Assembly: GCA_034509495.1 (NCBI GenBank)
Contig: CM067509.1
Coordinates: 1,742,180 to 1,806,179, forward strand
Direction of reading: 5' to 3'
DNA length: 64,000 bases
From: Acestrorhynchus altus
Lineage: Eukaryota > Chordata > Actinopteri > Characiformes > Acestrorhynchidae
This document shows, piece after piece, positions 35,211-46,639 of the stretch. The notes below the pieces were generated by a model. It worked only from the letters and a program-made list of their open reading frames with translations. It was not told the origin of the DNA and made no database searches. Made by a program: the position numbers and the translations under genes. Position 1 is the stretch's first letter; every line of letters starts with the position of its first letter.

Positions 35211-35694
35211 AATTATTACAAATTCATTTAAAGAATTGCATTTCATCTCATAAACTCTCTGGATTGGACAAGGTATGTGAAACTAAGAAAACATCCCATA
35301 ATATTGGCCTAGGTCCAAACTTTCAGTGGCATAAAAAAACAGGTGTCAAATAAAAGTTTAATGTGGAAATTCAATTTTAATTGTCTGAAGATCCTTCACT
35401 TGATGCACAGGTTGTTCATCGATATAAAGGTTCTCTACTATAAACATGCTTCTTTATGGAATCTAAAGTCATTTTACAAACCGCTGCTCAAATAACCCAT
35501 TTCCTTAAGAGTGTATGGAGTGGGCTGTTATAATGAGTGTATCAGACACTTTGCTGGAGGTCCTGTGTGCATTAGTTTTATTGCTAGAGTCTAGAATGTT
35601 CTGTGAGCTAGGTGTTCCAAGATGTGTAGGCCATTATTTTTGGTACCAGGTTAGTGAGTTCCAAGAAGGTCTGTCCAAATTAGTTGGCACTGTG
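35211..35694. other. No recognised feature
   Basis: A GGTTCTCTACTATAAACATG...TTTATGG motif near 35430 faintly recalls the AGAACCA palindromic repeat found at 38880-39090. Confidence 0.4.
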
Positions 35695-35855
35695 CAGTGG
35701 GTAACAATATCACCCCAATGTATCAAACTAAGGTTCAATTTCCTGGCTTGCAAGTCCACTGCTCTACACCAATAAGAGTCCTTAGGAAACACACCTAACT
35801 CTACATCTCCTAACTGTGTAACATGATTCAAATATGAGTCACTCTGCATAAGAGG
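35695..35855 (+). repeat. tRNA-derived SINE
   Basis: A-box-like CAGTGGGTAACAAT at 35695-35708 and B-box GGTTCAATTTC at 35732-35742 are spaced as in tRNA-type RNA polymerase III promoters. GAGTCACTCTGCATAAGAG at 35836-35854 matches the conserved 3' tail (GTCACTCTGGATAAGAG type) of widespread fish SINEs. Confidence 0.65.
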
Positions 35856-37394
35856 CTCAGCCTCTGGCCAGAAATGTAACTTGCCCTGAAATGCATAATA
35901 CATACTACTAAGGTTTTTTTTTTATGATTGCTTAGGAATAATTTTGAAAACAAGAGCCATTTTGTCATAAAACTACACACTGTTCCCACAACCACACAGC
36001 AGAACATCTCAGATCTTCTGCAAAATGAAAAACAGAATTCAAACATGTACCGCATCATTAAAACCCAGTTTTGTTACCACATAGCACACACAGGGTTCAT
36101 AAGCTCATATTCTGTTCCACACTGGTGTTCTCAATCTAACACACCTCTAATGTTTCTGCTTTCCAACTGGTGTAGCCTTGGTTGGATTTTATTCAGAAAT
36201 ATTGTTTGTATAAAATACATAGATAACCAAAAACAAGACCAGTAACACCAGTACTGCACCCTCATGAAGATGTCCATTTTCTTATTTTGTTATTCCAGAA
36301 GCTGCATTTTGTAAATACAATAAACTGGAGATAATAAAAGAAAACACGTATAAAAGCCTAAGCACCATCTTTTTACCCAGCTGGATTTGACCACAACACT
36401 CCATCCTCTCACAGGCTGTATACTCTCCTCTCTGAGTCAGCAAGGGCAGGATCTTCTGAATGGTGAATCCATCCTCACACAGACCCTGTATCCGTTTGAT
36501 TACAGGCATCCTGCATGGTTTGACCGAGGGGTATCCTGATATCAGGCTGGAGATTGTAAACCTTCCACAGCCATGATGAAAAAACTCACCTCAGCAGGGT
36601 TAAGGAATGGGGAGGTACTGGACCGATGTTTCTCAGTCCAATTTAAAAATATTTATGCTGAACATCAAAGATACCCTTCCTATCCTCCATAAAGGTTTTC
36701 ATACATAATACAATCACACAATCCAGATTAGATCAGATAACAATTAAAACTGCAGTAAAATCCTTTTACTCTGCACTGATATATTTAGTTGTTTTCTTGT
36801 TGGTTCTGCATTTTTTTTTGTTTTTTTTTAGTTTTTCTTTTTCAAATTGTTTGAATATTTTATGAAACAATCTAACCGCCTTCCCTGATGATTTATTTAC
36901 AAGATACACTGCAGTTAAATCACTTAATTTATTAATGAGTGGTATACACGCTGAACTGATTTAGTTCGATTTTGTGGGCTACAAAAGTAAAGACTGTAGG
37001 ATTATTATTTTATATGATTTCATTTTTCTCTAATGTGTGAGCATTAGCCTGCTCCTGGGTTTCAATGTACTGTTGTACCATAGATTTCTCAACAGTAACA
37101 TATAGTTTCTCTGATAATCTTGATTTTATCCAGTTAAAGTAGTCACGACAATGTATTTCCTACATGATTTTGATGCATCTGTCCTAATATGGGTACGGCA
37201 CTGATTACATACTGACTCCAGACGTTTAATGTTTACTCACATTATATCAATATAATGAACTGAAAACCTGAAAGCTTGTGTTCATCTTTGGTGCAAAAAA
37301 TGTTCATGCTAACCCTGCATTTTTATTAGTTGCTTAAATAATTAAACGAGCCCTGAGATGCTCTCACAAACACTCTACGTTAAATACAAGAGAC
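35856..37394. other. No recognised feature; one HTH-like frame
   Basis: A minus-strand frame at 36509-36282 begins MPVIKRIQGLCEDGFTIQKI. That pattern resembles a transposase-type helix-turn-helix start, but the rest is unlike any family I know. Confidence 0.35.
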
Positions 37395-37520
37395 TCCGAC
37401 TCAGAGTGGCTTAGCGCTCTGTTGTGCTAGCACTACGATCCGAGGATCACAGGTTCAAATCCCAGGTCACGCTCTTTGCCTTTCAGGGTGTTAGCCGGTG
37501 TATTGGAGCTGATTGGCATT
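37395..37520 (+). repeat. tRNA-derived SINE-like head
   Basis: A-box-like GTGGCTTAGCGC at 37407-37418 and an exact B box, GGTTCAAATCC, at 37452-37462. The sequence does not fold as a plausible full tRNA and lacks matching acceptor arms, so a SINE head is more likely than a tRNA gene. Confidence 0.5.
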
Positions 37521-38528
37521 TCACAAAATCACAAAAAAAATAGGATTAAATAAATAAATAATTGCTGAAATTCTGAAACTACATGTTACAAGGCGTATTA
37601 TGTATCAAACACTTGCCATGTTGTCTGATTATATCTGTATGAGTGTACAGTATACACACACGTTCACTGCAGGTTAGATTCCGTCTGAGACAAATCCAGA
37701 GGACTTTCATTTTCTCGATGCATGTTAAATAAGCTGTTTTATTTAAGGTGTAATGTTTTTTTCTTAGCACACTTTTAGGAAACATTGCATTTTGTCACAA
37801 CTTGCAGAGGCTAGAGCTCCACAGGGAGTCCAGGGACAAAACTTACGATTATTTTAGCACTTCATGCATCTAGAAAACTGTGAAAATATAGAAACTCTTG
37901 GCACTTGCTGTTAATTTCCTCTTGCACACTTAGACAGAGCTACAATACTGTTCCGCACCATACATCCAGTTACTTCTGTTGTGTTTGTGAATTAACAAAC
38001 ATTTATCATAAATGTTTAGAAAGTGAGGCATTTAATATTGCAAAGGGATGCCATCACTAATTTAAGAATTCTGTACATGTATAGCCATTAGTAATTGAAG
38101 CATTTTGCCAGTGTAGTGTCACGCATAGATGTTTAACAATCAGCAACATGCTGAGATGTCTGACCATTACAACAAAACAAATATCAGGACATTTGTTTGC
38201 ATAGAAGCATAACGCAGATTAAAACTAGCAGACTTGCAGACTTATCTAGGTTTCTCTGAACAGCAGCAGATGCTATAGGCCTTGGCCATGTATAAAAATA
38301 TTATATTATGATAATTAAAGACATTTTTATTGATATTAATCTCCCTGCTTTTCATAATATTTTGAAATGCAGACAAAAATGATTTATTAAAAAATGCTGT
38401 TCATATACTGTCCCATACCTAGTACAGAGATGTTAATTCAGAATGTACTGAAATCAGTACTCAGTGAACACAACTCAACAACATTGACTACACTCTCTGT
38501 AATGGAACATGCAGTTGGGCAGAGTTCT
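37521..38528. other. No recognised feature
   Basis: AT-rich, apparently unique. Confidence 0.45.
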
Positions 38529-38532
38529 TTAA

Positions 38533-38850
38533 CCTTTAGAACCCTAGGCCAACTTTGTGAGATGTTTTTGTAGTTTAACCTACTTTGTTTTCACCAGGAA
38601 ATAAGAAAAGTATATGTAGGAGATAGTAACACATGCCACCTATTGGTATTTTCAAGAGATTCTAGAGCAAATTTGAGAAATTAATAAGATTTTTTGTCTT
38701 TTGTCTATGGATACAAAACACTTTACATCTCAGACATTCTGTTGGAAACTGATCTTCCAGAGAGTTTTAAAGCTCAAAATGCACTAATTCTGATTAGTTA
38801 TTTGTAATAATTAGATTGCTAATGATATGTTTAATCATGTTGGGGGAATA
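38533..38850 (+). mobile_element. TTAA-associated element, 5' half
   Basis: TTAA at 38529-38532, then CCTTTAGAACCCTAGGCC, the cleanest left terminus in the window. Similarity to 13453-13790 continues to about 38850 and is then lost. Confidence 0.6.
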
Positions 38851-38879
38851 AACATGGGGCAGCTTTAGGAGGCCCACAC

Positions 38880-39090
38880 TCCTACAAATATAGGGGCTTC
38901 AAATAGTTGTTGTTTGAACAATGCCATAAAAGAACCACTTTTGGTTTTATAAAGAACCATGCCTGTAACAGAGATGTCTGAAGGTTAAGTGAAGGTTCTT
39001 TAGATCTTATAAAGCTTCTTTATGCTCAAACCACCCAAAGTGTTTTTTTTTTTTTGCTATCACTCAGAGAACCATTTGAAGGAGAGATGT
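38880..39090. repeat. AGAACCA-palindrome repeat
   Basis: AAGAACCACTTTTGGTTTTA and AAAGAACCATGCCTG, with GGTTCTTTAGATC in inverted orientation. Related motifs recur at 56810-56960 and 63860-63980. This is probably a small non-autonomous DNA element family. Confidence 0.4.
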
Positions 39091-40167
39091 CTCTGACTCT
39101 GTCTTGAAAAATACCCCTTTGGTGACTCCACATAAGTTAACTAGTAAAAATCTGCAATATTACACTATTAAGCTGAATTTTGCTAATATTAATGCTATTA
39201 ATTACAATGAAAGTTGATTTTTTTTTTCTGAAAAATAAAAAAAAGCATAAGTTAAACTGTATGTTTGCTCTTTCCCTGTTCCCAACCCCGAAATAAACAT
39301 GGGAGTGCAGGTGCTCTACTTCCTCCATTGTTCAGGTGCCTTTGCTCAGAATTGCCCTCGAGCTACAAGTGAGACTAAACCCAATTGTGGCCTTTCAGAC
39401 CTTATAGAATGAAGGTTTTTCATCTGGCCACTAACCAAGGGCCATAAATTATACTTCTTGTTTGAAAACCCTGCTTTGCTCTACTGGTAGGCCAATGAAC
39501 TTGCTGGGGAATTGGGGGAAGCTGCTGGCAAACTTTTGCCCACCACGGAGTAACACACAAAAGCATTTTTTTTTTTCAGCATTAATGAATAATTTCAGCA
39601 TCGCACAGCACATCAACAGTGAGGATGAGTAAACCGTCCTCAAGGCATACAATTGTTGCAAATTAGACATCAAAAGCAAAAACATACCTGTACAAATAAC
39701 TGCATATTGTCTAAACGTCCCCTAGGGTCATTAAATCAATCTCACCTCTGTTTACAGGCGCAAACATTTCTATGTGTATCCTCCCAGGTGTGTACTATTT
39801 CAGGCTCTATCTAAAGTCGATCACGGTCCAGAGGGATACACGGGAAAAATATCTTGTTATTGGTTCTGCTATAAGTAGCACACAGAGAGAATGCATGCTC
39901 TCATGGATGTTGTAAAATAGGAAAAGATCTGAGGTAACCTAAAATAAGACATAGTGGTTGAAGGCATGACACGACGATGACGGCAAAACAGCATGTGCAG
40001 GTTTCAGCAACAGTGACGTTTTAATGAGGTGGTCCCAAATGCAGCCTACATCATTTGTGATGGAGTGAATGGAGTGGAGACTGTATTCAGCTGTGATCAG
40101 TAATGTACATGCACTCTTCTTATAGGCATGAACGTCACGGCAAGGTTGAGCTCAGAGTGAGTAACAG
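39091..40167. other. No recognised feature
   Basis: Unique-looking sequence. Confidence 0.45.
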
Positions 40168-40340
40168 CATACACTGGACAAAAGTATTGGAACACCTACA
40201 AATTTCACCCACAGGATCTTTTATGACGTCCCATTTGAAATGTATAGGCATTAATATGACGTTGGTCCCCCACTGAGAATTATTGAGTCAGCAGGGTCTC
40301 TGCAACTTTTGTGCAATTACTGACCCAAGCTCTGTAACTT
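40168..40340 (+). mobile_element. Tc1/mariner-like MITE fragment
   Basis: Starts ACTGGACAAAAGTATTGGAA, a common fish Tc1-type terminal sequence related to the end at 51280. It continues with ATGACGTCCCATTTGAAATG. The other end is not found. Confidence 0.5.
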
Positions 40341-42129
40341 TACTGGCAGCAACTAGCACTTTTGGCTGAGTTGCTGTGAAAAGGAAAAGGTGAATTGCAG
40401 TATGTGTGGAAGGTTGATTTGTTGTAAAGGAGGTTGTAAACTCCAACTTATGCAAAACAGTGACCAGCATGATAGTGTAGCATGTTCATCCAACTGCAGT
40501 GTCCTAAACATAAAGTTTAAAGTAAAGTTTTCTGTTATTGAAAGATATCAAGACAATGGTGGTTATGGACATTCTTATGATGTGTGCAAAGCAGACTCTT
40601 CCTCTTAGAGATCACAGGGAAACCTCTGAAGCTCCTATTAGTCACCTTGCATGTTTACATGGTAGTAACTTCAGACTCAGATGGTATTGCATGAGGATGA
40701 TCAGTTTATAAATACCTATGTGGTGTGTGGTGAAATTGAGAATAGATGGTTGCAATGTAGAGTCCTTCAATGTGCTCAAAACCAATAGTGTGCAGGATAT
40801 GGTTGAATTTCGCAGGTGTGTCGAAGGGTATGATCATATGAGTCTACCAACAGTGGAAAAATCTGTTAATGTAATTGTCAGGAATGTGGCTGAAAGATGG
40901 AACTGATGGACAGGGACCACCAGTGTGTTTCACTGCTTGTGAATGAAACTCACTTCATGTCCAGCCAAATGTGCTTCTACATGTCAAAGCAGGTCCTTCA
41001 CAACCAATTTCAGAATGAACATTTCACTGCATATCATCTGCCCGTTTTCCAGACATCGCATGAGACACTCACGGCACTCTACCACTGCTTCTCAATCTAT
41101 GAATCCTGTCACACACACTGCAGGAATTTGTAGTCCGATCATCCTTGTGCAAAGCCATCTGCAGAAGAAGTTACTACTGCCTCAAGCATGTTAGGTAACT
41201 TTTTTTACGTGACAGCTTATTTGCTCTGCTAGTCGTAATATTGAAGGTGTTTTCTCAATGCTCAGACCAATGCATTTTACGACTGGACATTTAAGATCTC
41301 CATTGTGTATCACAATCAATGTTGCTCTGAATCTGAAGTCCAGCTTCAGTCAATCAAACAACAGGCAACTTATGGTTTAAGCACAATATCATAGAATAGG
41401 CCATTTCTACCACCTCACGCAAGTGCAAGATGCCTGGGAATATAGTAAATTCTCTAGCCACTTCCCTTGGGAATTCAAAGCAATGCATATTTTATGTGGA
41501 ATGATGTTCTGGACAGATAGGTTACAGACCTGAACAGCTGATTCCAACAGGGCACATATAGCATCAAGCATGCAGTATCTGCCTGCCTGTCAGGATCCTT
41601 TACTTTTGAAAAAAAAAAAAAAAGAAGAAGAAAAAATGCAAATTAGCACACATGCAAATTATATAACATAGTTACCGAGAATGCATAATTGACTATCTGC
41701 AGACTCCAGCATGTCAATTGCAAAATACAAGTGACTTCTTTAAGCAGATAATGATGCACTTACTGTTGTCAATGTCAACGTTACAGCTGAACAACCTCTC
41801 TCTGTGATCTTTAGTACGGCAACTTGCTGACTCCCTAGAAAGTGATGAAATTATCAATATAATCAATTCCAGTCCCTGGTGTCTTCAACTTGCCATGTAG
41901 ATAGGCCTAGAAAACAGAAGACTGTGTGTATCAAAACGTGGAATTGGAGGGGTTGTAGTTATCCTCATGGCTGCCGTGGCGTTTGCCTTCAGGTGACTTG
42001 ACCTGACTGATTTGTGCAGCATCCTTAATATTTTGTCCAATCAAAATGCAGTGTAAAAGACAGAACTGATGTCACATAAGATTACTACAGCTTTTTCAGG
42101 GTTTTTAGAAGGTTGTTGTCTCAACAAAG
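40341..42129. other. No recognised feature
   Basis: Frames of 60-83 codons at 40390-41194 have no familiar motif. There is a poly-A/AAG tract at 41608-41635. Confidence 0.45.
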
Positions 42130-42800
42130 ACTTTGCTGTCTTTGATTGTCAGATGCACTTTTGGCCACAATGACAGACGAGTCTGTGTGGATTGGTCTCA
42201 ATCAGGCTTGTACATTTATTCCATTCCTCTTGCAACTGCTCTGTCAAGTTGCATGGAGATCAAACAATAATAGCCTCTTTTCAAACCCAGCCTCATACTT
42301 TCTATTGAATTCTCAGGTCTGGACGGAGAATCCCAAGTTTTACTTCTTGCAGGCTGAATCAGATTGTCCTCCAGGAGTTCTTTATTTCTTTGCATTCTTT
42401 TTCCACTCTACCTTCACTAGCCTTCTAGGACGTGCTGCCGAGAAGCAACCATGCTTTACAGTAGGGATGTTGTGTTTTTGGCGATGTGCAGTGTTTGGTG
42501 CACATCATAGCATCTGGTGTGATGGCCAAATATCTCCATTTTAGTTTCATTAAATCAAAGAACCTTCCTGTTGATTTTGGAGTCTCCCTCCAGGGTGAAC
42601 TGCAGTGGAGATTCAATTTTATTTGCCACTCTCCTCTAAAGCTTTGACTGGCGAAGAAATCTGGGCAACAGTAGTCATATACAGAGTATTTCCTACCTCT
42701 GCTGAAGCTTTTATCTCCAGAGTAGTCATAGTTGTCTCGGTGGCCTCCCTTATTAATCCTTCTTGCACAAACTGAACTCCAGCAGATGGTCATTTTTGTT
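42130..42800 (-). mobile_element. Tc1-like transposase relic
   Basis: The non-coding strand retains landmarks of a fish Tc1 transposase gene: CCATGCTTTACAGTAGGGAT (the glycine-rich HGGG strand read in reverse), a GATGTGCAGTGTTTGGTG stretch and a CCAAATATCTCCATTTTAGT-to-TCATTAAATCAAAGAACC region (the W-S-D-E stretch in reverse). Stops in all frames. Confidence 0.55.
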
Positions 42801-43179
42801 TTGTATCTATCCTCTGACTCTACCTCTACTTTTCAGTAACCTTTTCCTAGAGTTACATGAAGTGTTTTCTTGGCTTCATGGTGTATTTGTAGCCAGGAAT
42901 ACTGATTCACATACGACTGCTAGAACCAATTGCCTAGACTTCTCTTGAATTCTAAATTTTATATCAGATATTTCAACCCCTTAAAAAGCCACTGGCCCAA
43001 AGTGTCATTACATACCTCTTTAACTTGAGAACAGCCCCACCAGTTTGCTTTGGAGTCCCTGTAGGTACTGAATACTTAGGACTTAGGATGTAATAAGTGT
43101 TGGATTACAAGGTGCCACTGTATACATCTCACTGATGGATTAAGGTTATGCTTAAGAATACTAAATTAGGTCTTCTTTA
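42801..43179. other. No recognised feature between Tc1 relics
   Basis: Probably decayed transposon flank; nothing assignable. Confidence 0.35.
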
Positions 43180-43500
43180 TTATTCGTTCAGCAGAACCGT
43201 ACCAGAACATGATGCTACCAACACCATGCCTAGCAGCCAGTACAGTGTTTTTGGTTTGAATGCCTCATTTTTACTCTTCTAAATAGAACTTTGGTCATTA
43301 TGGTAAAACAGTCTTTCCATCATCTGACCATAAAACTGTCCCCAATAAGCCTTTTTCTTTGTCTACGTGTTTAACTGCAATAGTTATTCAAATGTATAGA
43401 TGTTGATTGTAGACAGGGGCTTGTGTTTCCTGACAATCTGAAGCAATTTATTCTTATTTGAAGGTGACAGCTCAGGTTTTCTTCCAGTACTTGGCAACAC
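43180..43500 (-). mobile_element. Second Tc1-like transposase relic
   Basis: The minus strand reads VLWSDDGKTVLP (first catalytic Asp region), then KNTVLAARHGVGSIMFWYGS, equivalent to the P-T-V-x-H-G-G-G-S-I-M-x-W-G strand. It is a different subfamily from the relic at 42130-42800. Confidence 0.6.
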
Positions 43501-43507
43501 AGATACA

Positions 43508-43910
43508 CGTGTTCAAAAAATATCCAACCTTTATTGAATACAAAAATATTTTGTATTCAGATACAACAATCTTACACTAATCTGTTTCAAAGTAGTCCCC
43601 TTGGGCTGCTACACACTTCTCCCAACAGTTCTGCTGCATTTCAGAATCGCCACTTTTGCAATGGCCCAAAGCTGGTCCATTGCATTCTGCATGATGTCTT
43701 CTCTGGACTGAAATCTGATCCCTTTGAAGGGCTTTTTTAGTTTAGGGAAAAGCCAGTACTCACACAGAGCCATGGTGGGAGAATAGGGAGCCTGACGAAG
43801 CACAGGAAATTCGGTATCAAATGGAGTGATGGAGCTGCCAACTGCCCACTGCTCACTGGTCCTGCCATTTGCATTTCGTTTCCACTTAGGAATCGGCAAG
43901 CTTTATACAA
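43508..43910 (-). mobile_element. mariner-type transposase C-terminal relic
   Basis: Minus strand 43899-43609 encodes FPVLRQAPYSPTMALCEYWL then FPKLKKPFKGIRFQSREDIM. This is the mariner signature Y-S-P-D-x-A-P-C-D-x-x-L-F-P-K-L-K, which contains the third catalytic residue. Here the usual PD-x-A-P-C-D has become PT-M-A-L-C-E, so catalysis is lost. The left edge, GTTCAAAAAATATCCAACC, may be the 3' terminal repeat. The N-terminal and first-Asp regions are missing. Confidence 0.75.
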
Positions 43911-44360
43911 AATTTAGTACAGTAGTGTTGTTCAAGTTTTTCTATCATTTTGTAAAAAAACAAAAATCCAACGGCATACATTTACACTTCCTCACTCATC
44001 AGCAGTCTGACTACTGCAATGCACTGCTTAGTTCTTAATATTTATACTTCCTAAACTATAACAAACTCAAACAACTATGTCAAAAAAACATAACCCTATC
44101 AATTAAATTTTAGCATCACACTTTTGGCAGCTTGATCCTTTTAGAATGGTTTATAAAAAAAATGTATTAGTTTTTAAATCTGTTAATGGTTTAGCATCTT
44201 CGTAACACTCTGAATTGCTGGCAGATAATGTTCCAAATTGTTCCAAATTTTAAAAGAGCAGAAGAGTAACTTTCAAATTTTCAGTGCCAAAGACTTGGAA
44301 CATGATATCAATAGATACTCATCAGGCTTCCTCTGTCACTTTAGACACTTTCTTCTGTCA
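43911..44360. other. No recognised feature
   Basis: Two faint duplicated phrases (TTTAGCATC and TCCAAATT). Near 43985 a CTCACTCATCAGCAGTCTGACTACTGCAATGC-like stretch may be an old LINE trace. Confidence 0.35.
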
Positions 44361-44975
44361 CCTTAGTCTAATTTGTGGGATTTTTACATAGTTAAATGGC
44401 CACACATGCCAGATATTATTATATTCAGGAGATCTTAGGCTACTCTACTATGTCTTCATTTCAAATGTAAAAATGGAGAGAATTTAAAAGTTTGTATGAA
44501 TTTAACTAAAACCTATTTTGATCAAAAATTTACTTAGACCCACAATTAGTACTGTTTTTTATCTGAGCTAAGATTTCAATAATTTTTAGCTCAGTAAAAA
44601 GTAAGTTATTCAAAATACTTGACAGTGGTCAACAACAACAACACCAAAACAATATTATTTTTGTTAATAATGTATCCATATTATCCCTTCTCATTACTGT
44701 TATTTTGTAATTTGTTATAGAGCACAGAAATAAAGCAAACAACCCCTCCCTTCTCTCCCTTTTCTTCTATAACCCAATATCTAGATCAGTAATATCATCA
44801 GCCCAACAACTAAAATCTCCTTTGGCATTTAAACTGGGATTTAATTCAGTTGGAAATGAGTTGGATGATATGGTGGTTAGATAGGGTCAGTCTTGTAATT
44901 TGTTGTTATTTATGAAATGTCTGTAGGTTAATCTGATCCTAAAAAAATGCATGTAACTGCTTCTGAAGTGTGTTT
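44361..44975 (+). mobile_element. TTAA-associated element, diverged copy
   Basis: Begins CCTTAGTCTAATTTGTGGGA (left terminus with a small deletion). It retains TTCAGGAGATCTTAGGCTAC, AACCCAATATCTAGATCAGT, TTGGCATTTAAACTGGGATT and GCATGTAACTGC. The right terminus has decayed. Confidence 0.6.
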
Positions 44976-45869
44976 TGTTGCTGTACATTTATTTTATTCA
45001 AAATGTATTTTATTATTTTTATATGTTTTATGAACTTAATTTATCTTATTTAATTTAACTAACTTATTTGATCTAATTTAGTTAATTTATCTATTTCATT
45101 GTCTTATTATATCTTGTGTACTCTACTTTATTATTTGTGCAAAATGAAACACATTTACATTTATTCTTCTGATTTTCACTTGTATTAAATGTGCTAATGT
45201 TTGTTTACCTGTTTGTCTATGTACAGCACATTGACCTACATTTTAAAGTCTCTCTGTTGATTTTTATTTAAAGTGTAATTAGTCTTGTTATTGTCTTTGT
45301 AGTCTCAAAAATCAGTTGAAATATTATCTACAATTTTTCAGTTACTTTAAAATGCAACAATATTGCACTGAGAAATCGCTGTATTTTCACCCGCATCAGT
45401 TTGTAGTTGAATATAATGTATCTTTTTTCTATGTTCTGACCTATATAATGATTATTACTTAGAATGGACATGGCATGCACATTGTGGGGGGAAAAAAAGA
45501 AGTGAATGATGCATTAACGCAAAAGTGCATGTCATATTAGGGTGCCCTCTTTGCCACTACATCAATACTTGACCATGCAAATTAGCCTAATTCCTGCCAT
45601 CTCACTTCTATAATCCATTCATCAGATTAACACAATGTAGAGTGGGATGCATGATAATAATAGCATGAAATTAAATTGCAGTGGCGCAGGCCCTGTGAAA
45701 TTGCCCTGTTCCTTTCACCCATTTAAAAAAAAAAAAGTCTCTTTGAACTATGATATTGTGAAATACCACTGAGTGCCTCTACTCATCTTTTGCTTTGAGC
45801 TACAGCTGTTTCTGTCTTTTGAAGGAAGAAATTCCACACCAAATAAGAAGGACTGGAGTTTGATTGGGG
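44976..45869. other. AT-rich, then a CNE-like stretch
   Basis: 44985-45250 is T-rich with repeated TTATTTNATTTA-like words. 45530-45720 is balanced, with an octamer-type ATGCAAAT and TAATCC/ATTAA motifs, and reads like conserved non-coding DNA. Confidence 0.35.
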
Positions 45870-46600
45870 CTTCAGTAAGAAATATGGTCCCTTCCAAATG
45901 TATTGGAACAGTGCGGCACTGGGGGAGGGTTACTCCCCTCAGTACTGGGATTAAGTCTGAGATGGACTAGACCAGTCTCAAAATTTCCCCTGATGGCAGT
46001 TTGCTTTGGGTCAGCGTCTTGCTGCTTAGAAGAAGCCATGCTAGAACAAGCCATAACTTTATATCTACTGGGTTTCACAGATGAGCTTATATGTTTGGGA
46101 TCGTGAGCAGATACTGTCTTTCTCCAAACTTTACCCTTTCCAATTTGTCTCCTTAGTCCATTAGTGAAACCTTCACTCCTGACCTCCAGAGGTTGTTGCT
46201 GGTCATTTTCAGCTGTTTTTCTTTCTTTACAGCACTTACAAGGTTTACAAGGTACAAGGTTGCTGTTGTTTTCCTTGGTCTGTCTATTCAACATTTGTCA
46301 CTTAGTACACCAGTGATGACTGTCTTCTTCAGGACATTCCAAACAGTTGAACTGGCTACGGACAATATTTGTGCAACAGCTCTGATTGATTTTCCATCTT
46401 ATCTCAACTTCACGACTGCTTGTTTTTCACAGACAGCTCTCTGTTTTCATGTTGGTTTCTCCTCTAACCATAAATGCACAGTCATCACAAGCAAAACCAG
46501 ACAAATCTGAAACTGAGCACAGACATTCAGCATTATTTGTTTGAATAATCAGTGTAACAGACACCTGTTGCTCACATTTTAATACTTTTGCTCACAAGAC
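45870..46600 (-). mobile_element. Tc1-like element, internally deleted
   Basis: The left end, CCTTCCAAATGTATTGGAAC, is a terminal repeat. The minus strand contains an HTH region (near 46440-46290: QAVVKLR-like, then FGMS-like with frame errors) and directly after it a CMASSKQQDADPKQTA-like segment, matching Q-Q-D-N-D-P-K-H-T-A with the second catalytic residue region. The central catalytic section is therefore deleted. The right end has AATACTTTTGCTCACAAGAC. The open frame at 46294-45872 spans the junction and is not a real gene. Confidence 0.65.
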
Positions 46601-46639
46601 AAATGGGTGGGTTCAGACAAAAAAAAATAAAATAATTAA

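Noticed and set aside
37395..37520. Possible tRNA gene
   Set aside because: A and B boxes are present, but paired acceptor and anticodon arms are not; a SINE head fits better.
45872..46294. 140-codon minus-strand frame
   Set aside because: It is an out-of-frame reading across an internally deleted Tc1-like element.
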